A DNA stretch of 30,849 nucleotides from contig DBFQ01000019.1 in assembly GCA_002294665.1 (NCBI GenBank), positions 71,194-102,042 of the forward strand. Direction: 5' to 3'. Under the pieces are notes generated by a model. The model was not told the DNA's origin. It did not search any database and saw only the letters and a list, made by a program, of their open reading frames with translations. A program made the position numbers and the translations under genes. Positions 20,599-28,746 of this stretch are shown one piece after another (the first letter of the stretch is position 1; each line of letters starts with the position of its first letter). The DNA is from Candidatus Aminicenantes bacterium UBA876. GTDB lineage: Bacteria > Acidobacteriota > Aminicenantia > UBA2199.

Positions 20599-23220
20599 AT
20601 GCATACCAAACGAATCGGACCTGTTGTGTTGGCGGTGTGTTTTATTGCTTCGTGCTTTTTTTCTTTGTCCGCCCAGACTTCACCTGTCGAATTCCTGGGG
20701 CACAGAGTAGGGGAGGACGGCAAACTGGCGGATTACAACCAGGTGTTGCGGTACTTCCAGTTGCTGGACAGAGAATCACCCGGCCTGCAACTGCTGGAGA
20801 TCGGCAGAAGCGTTCAGGGACGCCCGATTGTCATGGCCGTGATCTCATCTCCGGCCAATCTGGAAAACGCTGAAGGCTACCGGAATATTTCCCGGCGATT
20901 GCGGGACGAGCGGGAATTGACGGAAGCGGACGCGCGTGAACTCGCATCAGCAGGCCGTTCGATCCTGCTCATCAGTTGCAGCCTGCATGCCACTGAAATC
21001 GGCGCATCGCAGATGAGCATGGAACTGGCCTGGCAACTGACAGCGGGGAAGACCCCATTCACCACCCGTGATGTGTTGGACAACGTAATCGTGTTACTGG
21101 TCCCCACTACAAATCCGGATGGGGTGCAGATGGTTGTGGATTGGTACGAAAAATACCGCGGAACGCGCTACGAAGGTGGGCGCATGCCCTGGCTGTATCA
21201 TCATTATGCGGGTCATGACAACAACAGGGACTGGTTCATGGGCAACCTGCCGGAAACCCGCGCCCTGACTAAAGTACTGTATCATGACTGGATTCCCCAG
21301 ATTCACATTGATGAACACCAGATGGGATCATCCGGAGCACGTTTGTTCATTCCACCTTTTAATGATCCGCCGACCGGACCGGTGCATCCGCTGGTTTGGC
21401 GGGGAATCGCATTGTGCGGCAGTCACATGGCCTACCGCCTGGAAGAAGAGAAGAAACGCGGCGTGGTTCACGGACGCAGTTTTACGGGATGGTGGATCGG
21501 GGCCTGTGACGACACGTCATGGCTGCACAACGCCGTGGGTATTCTCAGCGAGATGGCATCGGTCCGGATTGCCTCTCCGGTATTCATCGAATCCGGTGAA
21601 ATCCATGATGAATTCATGGAAAAAAGCATGCAGTATCCCCATCCGTGGCCGGGTGGATGGTGGCGCCTGCGGGATATCGTGGAATACGAGTTAACGCTTT
21701 CGATGGCATTGATCGAAGCCGCGGCCTTGTACCGGGAATCGTTTCTGTTGAATTTTTACCGCATGTGCCGGGACGCGGCTGAAAACAGGCGCGAAGGTCA
21801 GCCAACAGCTTTTCTGATTCCGCACGTTCAGCATGATGCCCCCACCGCGCGGCGCATGCTGCGTATCCTCCAGTTCGGCGGCGTAAACGTGCATCGGACC
21901 ACCGCGGAAGCCCGGGCCGGGCAGAGAATGATCCCCGCCGGCACCTGGGTGGTCCGCATGGATCAGCCATATCAGCCCTACGCCCAGGCGTTGCTGGAAC
22001 GGCAGCGTTATCCGGACATGCGCCTCTATCCCGGGGGGCCGCCGATTCCACCTTACGACAACGCCGGCTGGACGTTGCCCCTGCAGATGGGTGTGGAGTG
22101 CATTCCCCTCGAGGAATCCCTCGACGCGAAGATGGAGCGGGTGATTCAGGTAGAAGATCCCCGGATCGTAATGGGAAAAGATCAAAAATGGGCGGTATTG
22201 AGGGGGGGTGAAAACAGCGCACATCAGGCGGTTTTCGCTTTGCTCGACGCCGGCGTCAGCGTGATGCGCGCCATCACGGGCTCGGAACCGGGCGACGATG
22301 CAGATGTGAACGGCGGCGATTTCCTGGTTCCACTCAATCCTGCAAGCCGCCCGCAGGTCGAAAAGCTGCAGCATAAATTCGGCTTCTCCTGCTGTTTCAT
22401 GGATCAGCCGCCGAGCGGGAAAATCATGCGATTGCGGTACCCGCGCATCGGGATCTATCAGTCGTGGAACGCCAGCATGGATGAAGGCTGGACCCGCTAT
22501 ATGCTCGATGACGCCGGTATCCGTTTCCAGACCCTGCACAATCAGGACATTTCCCGTCATGCGGGGAAAAAGGGCTTAAGCGGGGCATTTGACGTGATTG
22601 TCCTGCCTTCTGAAGACAGGCACTTGATCGTTGATGGAGAACCCGCGCCCGATTCCCCATGGAAACGCTACTATTCGCCATTGCCGCCGGAATATCAGGG
22701 AGGAATCGGCAAAAAGGGCGTAGACGCTCTCAAAGAGTTCGTACGCAACGGGGGGCACCTGGTCTGCTTGAACCGCGCATCTGATCTGGTGCTGGAAGAA
22801 TTCCAGCCGCCGGTCACGGATCTCTTGAAAGGCGTGAAACGCGACAAGTTCTTCTGCCCGATGTCGATCCTGGGTGTAGAAGTCGATACGGAGCATCCGC
22901 TGGGGCTGGGACTGGAAAAGAAAACCGCTGTGGTTTTTTCACAAAGTCCGGCTTTTTCAACCTGGGTTCCGCAAAAGCCCTGGCAGCGAAGGGTTGTGGC
23001 ACGTTATCCCGAAAGGGGAATTCTCGAAAGCGGCTGGTTGCTGGGTGAATCCCTGCTTTCCCGGCGGGCCGCCATGGTGGACCTCGAATTCGAGAAAGGC
23101 CATATTGTTCTGTTCGGATTCCGCCCCCAGAGCCGGGCCCAGAGCCACGGTGCCTACAAGTTCCTGTTTAATGCCTTTTTGCGATCGGCCTGGACGGCCG
23201 GTCAGCCGGGAGGCGCTTAA
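20599..23220 (+). CDS. Secreted M14 family zinc carboxypeptidase-like protein
   Basis: An 873-residue exported metallopeptidase. The N-terminal signal has a hydrophobic core (residues 6-25) with a possible SPase I site at LSA-Q and an alternative lipobox IASC at residues 16-19. The M14 zinc ligands are H130 and E133 (LHATE) and H240 (IDEH), and E318 in GILSEMAS is a candidate catalytic glutamate. The C-terminal half (about 630-800, GIYQSWNASMDEGWTRY, FDVIVLPSE, LKEFVRNGGHLVCLN) resembles a class I glutamine amidotransferase-like fold, as in large M14 proteins of Acidobacteriota and Bacteroidetes. ATG 20599 follows GGGAG; the frame extends upstream to 20524. The substrate is unknown. The UDP-sugar dehydrogenase gene begins one base later. 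Confidence 0.87.
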   Translation: MHTKRIGPVVLAVCFIASCFFSLSAQTSPVEFLGHRVGEDGKLADYNQVLRYFQLLDRESPGLQLLEIGRSVQGRPIVMAVISSPANLENAEGYRNISRRLRDERELTEADARELASAGRSILLISCSLHATEIGASQMSMELAWQLTAGKTPFTTRDVLDNVIVLLVPTTNPDGVQMVVDWYEKYRGTRYEGGRMPWLYHHYAGHDNNRDWFMGNLPETRALTKVLYHDWIPQIHIDEHQMGSSGARLFIPPFNDPPTGPVHPLVWRGIALCGSHMAYRLEEEKKRGVVHGRSFTGWWIGACDDTSWLHNAVGILSEMASVRIASPVFIESGEIHDEFMEKSMQYPHPWPGGWWRLRDIVEYELTLSMALIEAAALYRESFLLNFYRMCRDAAENRREGQPTAFLIPHVQHDAPTARRMLRILQFGGVNVHRTTAEARAGQRMIPAGTWVVRMDQPYQPYAQALLERQRYPDMRLYPGGPPIPPYDNAGWTLPLQMGVECIPLEESLDAKMERVIQVEDPRIVMGKDQKWAVLRGGENSAHQAVFALLDAGVSVMRAITGSEPGDDADVNGGDFLVPLNPASRPQVEKLQHKFGFSCCFMDQPPSGKIMRLRYPRIGIYQSWNASMDEGWTRYMLDDAGIRFQTLHNQDISRHAGKKGLSGAFDVIVLPSEDRHLIVDGEPAPDSPWKRYYSPLPPEYQGGIGKKGVDALKEFVRNGGHLVCLNRASDLVLEEFQPPVTDLLKGVKRDKFFCPMSILGVEVDTEHPLGLGLEKKTAVVFSQSPAFSTWVPQKPWQRRVVARYPERGILESGWLLGESLLSRRAAMVDLEFEKGHIVLFGFRPQSRAQSHGAYKFLFNAFLRSAWTAGQPGGA

Positions 23221-23221
23221 G

Positions 23222-24511
23222 ATGCCGAAAAGTGAGGCTGTCCGCACGGTTGGTGTGATCGGACTGGGATATGTCGGCCTGCCGTTGATTCGTGAGTTCA
23301 TGCGCCGGGACTTCACCGTGACCGGTTTTGATATCGACAAAGAGAAAGTGGCCCTGCTGGAGAACGGAGTCAGCTATTTGAAACACTTTCCGACCGAGGT
23401 GGTCCAGAGTTGGTCTGCGTCCAGGCGATTCCGGCCGACAACGGATTTTTCCTTGCTCAGTGAGTGCGAGCATATCCTGATCTGCGTACCGACCCCGCTG
23501 GACGCATTCATGCAGCCGGACCTGTCCCATGTGGAAAATACCGCCCGTACAATCGCCCGCTACCTGCGTCGCGGGCAGTTGGTCGTATTGGAAAGTACGA
23601 CCTATCCGGGGACGACAGAGGAAGTGGTCCTGCCGATACTGGAAGAAACCGGATTGAGATGTGGAGCGGATTTTTTCCTGGCTTATTCGCCCGAACGCGA
23701 GGATCCGGGTAACCCGGATTTCACTACGGCATCCATTCCCAAGGTGGTCGGCGGTCACACCCCGACCTGCATGGAGAAAGCCTTGGCCCTGTATGCGCAT
23801 ATCGTGAAACCGGTTCCCGTATCGTCCATGAAGGTTGCCGAGGCTTCCAAAATTCTCGAAAATACGTACCGCGCCGTGAATATCGCCATGGTGAACGAAT
23901 TGAAAATGCTGTTTTTGCGCATGGGGATCGATATCTGGGAAGTCATCGCCGCGGCCAGCACCAAACCGTTCGGGTTTCAGCCTTTCTACCCGGGTCCGGG
24001 CCTGGGAGGGCATTGCATTCCGATTGATCCTTTTTACCTGACCTGGAAAGCCAAGCAGGTCGATTTCCGTACCCGTTTTATCGAACTGGCCGGTGAGATC
24101 AATACCCATCAGCCTTATTACGTGGTCCAACGCGTGGCGGAGATCCTCAACCAGGTCGAAAAGCCCGTCAAGAACAGTCGTATCCTGATTCTGGGCATGG
24201 CGTACAAGCGCGATGTGGATGACATGCGCGAGAGCCCTTCACTGAAGATTTATGAATTGCTCAGGCGCCAGGGTGCCGTAGTCGAGTATTACGATCCCCT
24301 GGTTCCCGAGACCGGCCCGCACCGCCATTTTCCTGAAGTGCGCATCCGGTCGATCGCGTATTCTCCCCGGAAAGTCGCCCAGGCGGACCTGGTATTGCTG
24401 CTGACCGACCATTCACTGCTGCCGTACACGGAGATCCACAAACACGCCCGGCTGATTCTGGACACCCGCAACCGCTTTCCCAACCATTCCGACAAGGTGC
24501 ACCAGGCATGA
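23222..24511 (+). CDS. Nucleotide-sugar dehydrogenase, UDP-N-acetylglucosamine 6-dehydrogenase type
   Basis: A 429-residue UDP-glucose/GDP-mannose dehydrogenase family enzyme. The NAD motif GVIGLGYVGLP is at residues 11-21. The central block is EASKILENTYRAVNIAMVNEL, the catalytic cysteine is C265 in GPGLGGHCIPIDPFYL, and the C-terminal UDP-binding domain follows (ILILGMAYKRDVDDMRESPSLKIYELL). The GHCIPIDP form and length match the WbpA/WecC-like UDP-N-acetylhexosamine dehydrogenases that make uronic acids for surface glycans. ATG 23222 has GGGAGG 8 bases upstream; the longer open frame from 22994 overlaps the M14 gene in another frame and is not used. Confidence 0.9.
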   Translation: MPKSEAVRTVGVIGLGYVGLPLIREFMRRDFTVTGFDIDKEKVALLENGVSYLKHFPTEVVQSWSASRRFRPTTDFSLLSECEHILICVPTPLDAFMQPDLSHVENTARTIARYLRRGQLVVLESTTYPGTTEEVVLPILEETGLRCGADFFLAYSPEREDPGNPDFTTASIPKVVGGHTPTCMEKALALYAHIVKPVPVSSMKVAEASKILENTYRAVNIAMVNELKMLFLRMGIDIWEVIAAASTKPFGFQPFYPGPGLGGHCIPIDPFYLTWKAKQVDFRTRFIELAGEINTHQPYYVVQRVAEILNQVEKPVKNSRILILGMAYKRDVDDMRESPSLKIYELLRRQGAVVEYYDPLVPETGPHRHFPEVRIRSIAYSPRKVAQADLVLLLTDHSLLPYTEIHKHARLILDTRNRFPNHSDKVHQA

Positions 24512-24999
24512 ACCCGCCCTTCAAACGGACTTGGAACACACGGGCATGGGCTGTCTGGACGATCCTGTTCTGCCTGTTACCGGCCACATGGAGTTGTACA
24601 AAGCCGGATGTAACGGCTGAGGAATGGATGCAGCGCGGAATTCACGATTTCCAGGCGGGGAAGTACAGAGAAGCCATCCTGAACTACCGGCAAGCCCTCG
24701 ATGCAGAGCCGGAAAACCCGGTTACGCATAACCTTTTGGGAATGGCTTACCGGTTCAGGTACAACCTGACCGGCGATCAGGATATGCAGCGGAAGGAAAC
24801 GGCGGCTTTCCGCCGGGCCATCGAGTTGAGCCCTGATTTTCTGGCCGCCATCAAGAATCTGGCGGCGAGCCGCTATCGGGACGGGGACGCGGTTGAGGCC
24901 GCGGAATTGGCCCGCCGGGCGTTGCGGCTTTTTCCCCAGGATCCGGAAAAACCCATTTTGGAATCCTGGATTCGTCAAGGTGAACGGGCGGATGAATAA
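24508..24999 (+). CDS. TPR-repeat lipoprotein-like protein
   Basis: A 163-residue protein with a hydrophobic N-terminal signal (about residues 13-27) ending at C30 in TWSC, a poor but possible lipobox. Two to three tetratricopeptide repeats follow ([46 protein letters not shown] and [49 protein letters not shown]). TPR proteins bind partner proteins, so it may assist assembly in the envelope. Its ATG overlaps the stop of the dehydrogenase gene (ATGA). No specific function can be given. Confidence 0.82.
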   Translation: MNPPFKRTWNTRAWAVWTILFCLLPATWSCTKPDVTAEEWMQRGIHDFQAGKYREAILNYRQALDAEPENPVTHNLLGMAYRFRYNLTGDQDMQRKETAAFRRAIELSPDFLAAIKNLAASRYRDGDAVEAAELARRALRLFPQDPEKPILESWIRQGERADE

Positions 25000-25037
25000 A
25001 GCATCCCTGCCGCGCACCCATCTGTGGGGAGGTCATG

Positions 25038-25317
25038 ATGGAATGGAGAGCCAGTCATATCCTGGTGAAGGAACGCGGGCTGGCGGAAAAGATCCGGCGT
25101 GAATTGCAGTCCGGCGCCGCTTTTGCCGAATTGGCCAAACGCTACTCTGTCTGCCCCAGCAAGGCAAAGGGAGGCGATCTGGGATGGTTCGGCCCGGGGA
25201 AAGATGGTTGCCGAATTTGAACGCGCGCTGGAGAAACTGTCCGGCAGCGGTGTCAGCCCGGTGGTTCAGACCCGCTTCGGGTATCATTTGATCCGCAAAA
25301 CCGGGCAACGGGATTAA
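25038..25317 (+). pseudogene. ppiC: Parvulin-type peptidyl-prolyl isomerase (PpiC-like), frameshifted
   Basis: Two overlapping frames together spell a complete parvulin. The first (from ATG 25038, GGGGAGG 5 bases upstream) gives [34 protein letters not shown] and then stops at 25218-25220. The +1 frame continues exactly there with [16 protein letters not shown] and QTRFGYHLIRK. Removing one base in GGGGAAA (25196-25202) would restore a 92-residue protein, nearly the length of E. coli PpiC (93), with the catalytic histidines and cysteine (ASHIL, SVCPS, FGYHLI) in place. The function would be cis-trans isomerisation of proline bonds. It may be a true pseudogene, a sequencing error or a shifted reading; the first seems no likelier than the second. 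Confidence 0.75.
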
Positions 25318-25373
25318 TCCGTAGTGTACAATCCCCGGCTGGAATCGCTGCGGGTGAAAGTAAATGAACCGGA

Positions 25374-25391
25374 AGAGGGCGCAAGCCCTCT
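25374..25391. terminator. GNRA-loop hairpin between convergent genes
   Basis: AGAGGGC-GCAA-GCCCTCT is a perfect 7-bp stem with a GCAA tetraloop, between the ends of the ppiC-like gene and the convergent Kbp-like gene. It could serve both directions, but neither side has a T-tract. It may protect RNA ends rather than terminate. Confidence 0.4.
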
Positions 25392-25403
25392 CCCGGGAAT
25401 GGA

Positions 25404-25841
25404 TCAGTCTTCGAGTTTCGGTATGCGCAGGACCTGGCCGGGATAGATGCGGTCCGGATCCTTGAGCATCGGCTGGTTGGCGTTAAAGATGACCATGTAC
25501 TTCATGGCGTTGCCGTAGTGCTGTTTGGCGATCTTGGATAAGGTGTCGCCGCTGACCACCGTGTAAAAAGTGGCTTCAGGGGCTTCTTTTTCCACAGTCA
25601 GGTTATCTTCAACTTTTTCCACGCCGGCCACGTTTCCCGCGGCCAGAATGACCTTTTCACGGATTTCCTGGGTTTCCACGCGGCCGGATACCTTGGCCGT
25701 ACCTGCGGCGAAACTGACGGACAGGTCGTCGACCTCCAGGCCGAGTGAGCGGATTTCCTGGATCAGACGGTCACCGGCACTGCTTTCATCAACGATTCCC
25801 ATGGCTTTCCCCGCGTCCTTGATAAAATCAAACAATCCCAT
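25404..25841 (-). CDS. kbp: BON-LysM protein, Kbp/YgaU-like
   Basis: The 145-residue product has the layout of E. coli Kbp (YgaU, 149 residues). It begins with MGLFDFIKDAGK, has a BON domain (about residues 22-85) and a C-terminal LysM domain (about 92-142; FYTVVSGDTLSKIAKQHYGNAMKYMVIFNANQP, IYPGQVLRIP). Kbp is a cytoplasmic K+-binding protein. No signal peptide is visible, consistent with that. AAGGAGGAG lies just before the ATG at 25841. It is 28 bases from the DUF937 gene and probably in the same operon. Confidence 0.9.
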   Translation of the reverse strand: MGLFDFIKDAGKAMGIVDESSAGDRLIQEIRSLGLEVDDLSVSFAAGTAKVSGRVETQEIREKVILAAGNVAGVEKVEDNLTVEKEAPEATFYTVVSGDTLSKIAKQHYGNAMKYMVIFNANQPMLKDPDRIYPGQVLRIPKLED

Positions 25842-25869
25842 GTTCTCCTCCTTGGTGAATGGTTTCGCT

Positions 25870-26469
25870 TTATTTTCTGAACAGCCTTCCCAACAGGCCC
25901 GTGCCGATGCGGATCACTTCTCCGCTGACATCGCCGTCACCGTCCTGGTCGAGGAATTGCATCAGCGGCGACAGGCGTTTGCGCGTGCGGGGCCGGACTT
26001 CGGCGTCCGCTCTTCCCAAGAGGTTGCTCAATGCGTCCGTGTCCAGGTTTTTCTGGCTGCGCAGCTTGCCCAGCAAGCCCAACACGATCGGAGCCACGGT
26101 GATCATCAGACGCGTGATCTGTCCGGCATCGAGCCCGGTGGCACGTCCCACTCCGGATTCCACCGCACGGGTCTTGGAACCGAAAAGATGTCCGAGGATA
26201 CCTGTTCCAGAGGTCTCGTCCGGGCGGGAAATGGCTTCTCCCAGGCGTTCCAGGATGCTGCCGTCATGATCCCGCTTCAACGCATTCAACAAAGAATCGG
26301 CACCGTCGCGGCTGTTGGTGTTGCGGTTCATCGCATGAATCATCGACGGCAGCAACAATTCCAGAGCGGAGCGGGTTGCTCGGGGTGATCCTCCGATCGC
26401 GTCGCTCAACTGCGAAAGGTTACCGCCTTTTGCCAGCATATTGACCAGTTGTCCAACCATTTTTTCCAT
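25870..26469 (-). CDS. DUF937 protein with EF-hand-like loop
   Basis: A 199-residue protein of the DUF937 family. It contains the helical repeat IGGSPRATRSALELLLPSMIHAM, a Gly-rich TGILGHLFGSK, a hydrophobic helix ITRLMITVAPIVLGLLG, and near residues 174-185 the loop DQDGDGDVSGEV, which has the acidic spacing of a calcium-binding EF-hand loop. Function unknown. AGGAGG lies 6 bases before the ATG at 26469. It is the first of two genes with the Kbp-like protein, hence a shared link with ion or envelope stress is conceivable. Confidence 0.82.
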   Translation of the reverse strand: MEKMVGQLVNMLAKGGNLSQLSDAIGGSPRATRSALELLLPSMIHAMNRNTNSRDGADSLLNALKRDHDGSILERLGEAISRPDETSGTGILGHLFGSKTRAVESGVGRATGLDAGQITRLMITVAPIVLGLLGKLRSQKNLDTDALSNLLGRADAEVRPRTRKRLSPLMQFLDQDGDGDVSGEVIRIGTGLLGRLFRK

Positions 26470-26490
26470 TCATTTCCTCCTGATAATCCC

Positions 26491-26499
26491 AAAATAGCA
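26491..26499 (-). promoter_or_regulatory. Weak extended -10 upstream of the DUF937 gene
   Basis: TGC-TATTTT on the minus strand (4 of 6 in the hexamer) lies about 20 bases before the DUF937 start, with no -35 seen. Upstream, two TGAAATTT copies (26515-26522 and 26531-26538) lie 16 bases apart in an AT-rich stretch, the second within the palindrome TGAAATTTCA. Confidence 0.3.
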
Positions 26500-26602
26500 C
26501 AAACCGCTTGAAAATGAAATTTGCGTCATTTGAAATTTCATGTCAACTTGAACGTTTCGGGGGGATCATGGATTTCTGTCCCAACGGAGAAGAGGGCTCC
26601 TT

Positions 26603-27922
26603 TCAATCTTGCCTGACACTGGCGGCGATCTCGCGGCAGCGGTTACGCACCGCTTCCATTTCAAGCGCGGAATATGCGCAGGTGCGGAAAAGATGGTAGA
26701 GTTTGTTTGTCTGCAGTGGGTTTCCGGGCCGTTTCAGGCGCCCGGTTTTCTGAAGGCGCATGAAATCCGCTGTTCCGGGCACTGGAGAATAGTCGGCGAG
26801 TCGCGGAATAATACCCAGGGTTTCGACAAAATCCAGCGTGGCGTGCACCGATGCGATCGATTGACCGGGCAAGCCCCATAATACATAAGTTTCCAGATCG
26901 GCGGGGCTGAACCCGGCTGAAAACAGCGCTTCAACCGCATTGCGCATGGCTGCCGCATCGACTTTACTCGAGCCGCGGGTACCGATATCCCCGGCCGTGG
27001 TTTCCAGGCTTAATCGCAGTGTTTGCGTGCCGGCCGCTTTCAGGGCAACGGCGGTAACGCGGTCGATTTCGCGAACGTGCAGGCCGTTGGGCGTATGCAG
27101 CTTCAACCCGAGTTCGGCCGCCAGGCGCGCCAGGGGGAGGAATCGATATTCTTTGTGAATCAGCAGCGCATCATCAAAAAAGACGAAGTGCTGGCGGCTG
27201 CGGCTGGCAAAGCGAACTTCGTCGATCACATCCGCCACCGCCCGCTCCGAAAAGTCCGGGTTGAGCAAACGGGATGCGCAATAACTGCAGTGCATCGGGC
27301 AGCCCCGCGAGGTCAGCAGGGGGTAGGCCGGGTCAGCCGTTGAAAGAAACTCTCCCGGATCGGCAGGCAAGGCCTGTGAAGGCGGGCGCACATGGCCGCC
27401 GCCCTGCTCGATCAACTTCAGCAGACATGCCTCGCCGCGCCCGGAAACATGGTGATCCGCCCTGATTTCACGGCGGCTTTCAATGGGCATGAGGGTGGGA
27501 AGGATACCGCCGACAACTGTTGTCGCCTGCGGAAAACAGGAACGAACCAGGTCAAGCGTGAAGCGCGCACCCTCAACCCAATAAGTCATCAGCGTGGTCA
27601 TGCAGATCAGGTCGATGCGCGGCAGCGCGGCGAGCCTGGAATTGAATGTCTCCAGGGGCCAACCGTAACGGGCATAATTCCGGGGTATGCTGCGGAAACA
27701 CTCGGGCTTGTGGATGACAACGCGATGAAAGTGGCCGCGCCCGTCGCCGGTCGCTTCGCGGCCGGCCGGTCCGGCATACCTGTCCAATGGATTCAGCCAG
27801 TAGACATCACAATCGGTTCGGGATTTTACCCATGCAGCCAGTTGCATCAGTCCCAGCGGGCGTACCCAGAGGTCGTAAGCCGTGAAATCAGTGATGTACG
27901 GGGTAAGAAATAAGATATTCAC
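26603..27922 (-). CDS. Radical SAM protein with degenerate B12-binding-like N-terminus
   Basis: A 439-residue radical SAM protein. The [4Fe-4S] ligands are C208, C212 and C215 in RGCPMHCSYC. The N-terminal 170 residues follow the B12-binding domain pattern (TTVVGGILPTLMP, VSGRGEACLLKLIE) but the DxHxxG cobalamin motif is absent. The later part has an Elp3/MiaB-like barrel with RLSLETTAGDIG. The substrate is unknown. It starts with GTG overlapping the prmC stop (GTGA), so it is translationally coupled to the rpmE-prfA-prmC operon, an unusual partner for translation-termination genes. Confidence 0.85.
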   Translation of the reverse strand: MNILFLTPYITDFTAYDLWVRPLGLMQLAAWVKSRTDCDVYWLNPLDRYAGPAGREATGDGRGHFHRVVIHKPECFRSIPRNYARYGWPLETFNSRLAALPRIDLICMTTLMTYWVEGARFTLDLVRSCFPQATTVVGGILPTLMPIESRREIRADHHVSGRGEACLLKLIEQGGGHVRPPSQALPADPGEFLSTADPAYPLLTSRGCPMHCSYCASRLLNPDFSERAVADVIDEVRFASRSRQHFVFFDDALLIHKEYRFLPLARLAAELGLKLHTPNGLHVREIDRVTAVALKAAGTQTLRLSLETTAGDIGTRGSSKVDAAAMRNAVEALFSAGFSPADLETYVLWGLPGQSIASVHATLDFVETLGIIPRLADYSPVPGTADFMRLQKTGRLKRPGNPLQTNKLYHLFRTCAYSALEMEAVRNRCREIAASVRQD

Positions 27923-28746
27923 CGCCGGCCCATCACCACGCGTTCAATACCTGCCAGGTCCATGGCGATTTCCAGGTCACAAAAGCCCCTGGATTTCATG
28001 GCCGCAGCGATCTGTCCGGCCTGTCCGGCCCCTGTTTCCAGTAGCAGCCAGCCACCCGGCCGAAGCCGTGGAAAGGAGTCCTTTACAATGCGCAGCAGAA
28101 TTTCCGTGCCGTTTTTCCCGGCCACCAGCGCGCGGCGGGGTTCATGAAGGCGGATGTGAGGCGGCAGTCGATGCCATTCCTGGCGGCTCAGGTAGGGGGG
28201 ATTGGATACAATCAAATGCCAGGGGCCGGCTTGACGCGGGAAAAGATCCGCGGCGCTTACCTCCACCAATTGACCGATGCGGTAACGGTTGATGTTGTGA
28301 TTCATTAAACGGCGGGCGCGGCGGCTGATTTCGACGGCCGTTACTTTTACCGAGGCTTCCAGGGCAAGGGTGATCGAGACGCATCCTGAACCGGCGCCGA
28401 TATCCAGCAGCGAATCCCGGGGACGGATCCGTGCCAGGGCTTGTTCAACCAGGATTTCCGTTTCCGGGCGGGGGATCAGGACACTTCGATCCACGCGAAA
28501 ACTACGGGAAAAGAATTCGCGCTCGTTGCGGATGTAATCCAGGGGTTCTTTGCGCAGCAGGCGGCGCAATTGCCTGCGGAAGCGTCGCAGGCTTGTTTTG
28601 TCTTGAACCTCTTCCGGGCCGATCGTACGAAAGCGGCTGCGGCTGATCGCAAAAGCGTGACAGACCAGCAACTCGACATCCAGCGGGTCAATGCCGGCGA
28701 GTCGCCCTTCCTCCAGGGCGTTCAGGATCAATTCGCGGTAGCGCAC
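27919..28746 (-). CDS. prmC: Peptide chain release factor N5-glutamine methyltransferase
   Basis: PrmC methylates the glutamine of the GGQ motif in release factors. The 275-residue product has the N-terminal helical domain, the substrate loop FRVDRSVLIPRPETEILVE, the SAM motif LLDIGAGSGCVSI (about residues 113-125), and the catalytic NPPY at 182-185 followed by LSRQEW. It starts with GTG at 28746 and overlaps prfA, its substrate gene, by 19 bases. The stop overlaps the start of the radical SAM gene by 4 bases. Confidence 0.95.
   Translation of the reverse strand: MRYRELILNALEEGRLAGIDPLDVELLVCHAFAISRSRFRTIGPEEVQDKTSLRRFRRQLRRLLRKEPLDYIRNEREFFSRSFRVDRSVLIPRPETEILVEQALARIRPRDSLLDIGAGSGCVSITLALEASVKVTAVEISRRARRLMNHNINRYRIGQLVEVSAADLFPRQAGPWHLIVSNPPYLSRQEWHRLPPHIRLHEPRRALVAGKNGTEILLRIVKDSFPRLRPGGWLLLETGAGQAGQIAAAMKSRGFCDLEIAMDLAGIERVVMGRR

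Noticed and set aside
21691..22560. 289-codon open frame opposite the M14 gene
   Set aside because: Antisense to a conserved coding region with zinc motifs; no domain or ribosome-binding site.
22994..23221. Longer nucleotide-sugar dehydrogenase frame starting at 22994
   Set aside because: The extra 76 residues overlap the M14 gene in another frame; ATG 23222 has a strong ribosome-binding site and begins the NAD-binding domain.
23168..24130. 320-codon open frame opposite the UDP-sugar dehydrogenase
   Set aside because: Antisense shadow; rich in His/Gln/Arg with no family pattern.
25196..25206. Programmed -1 ribosomal frameshift site in the parvulin gene
   Set aside because: Joining the two frames needs a +1 shift, not -1, and no stop-codon-based +1 signal or downstream structure is visible at the junction.
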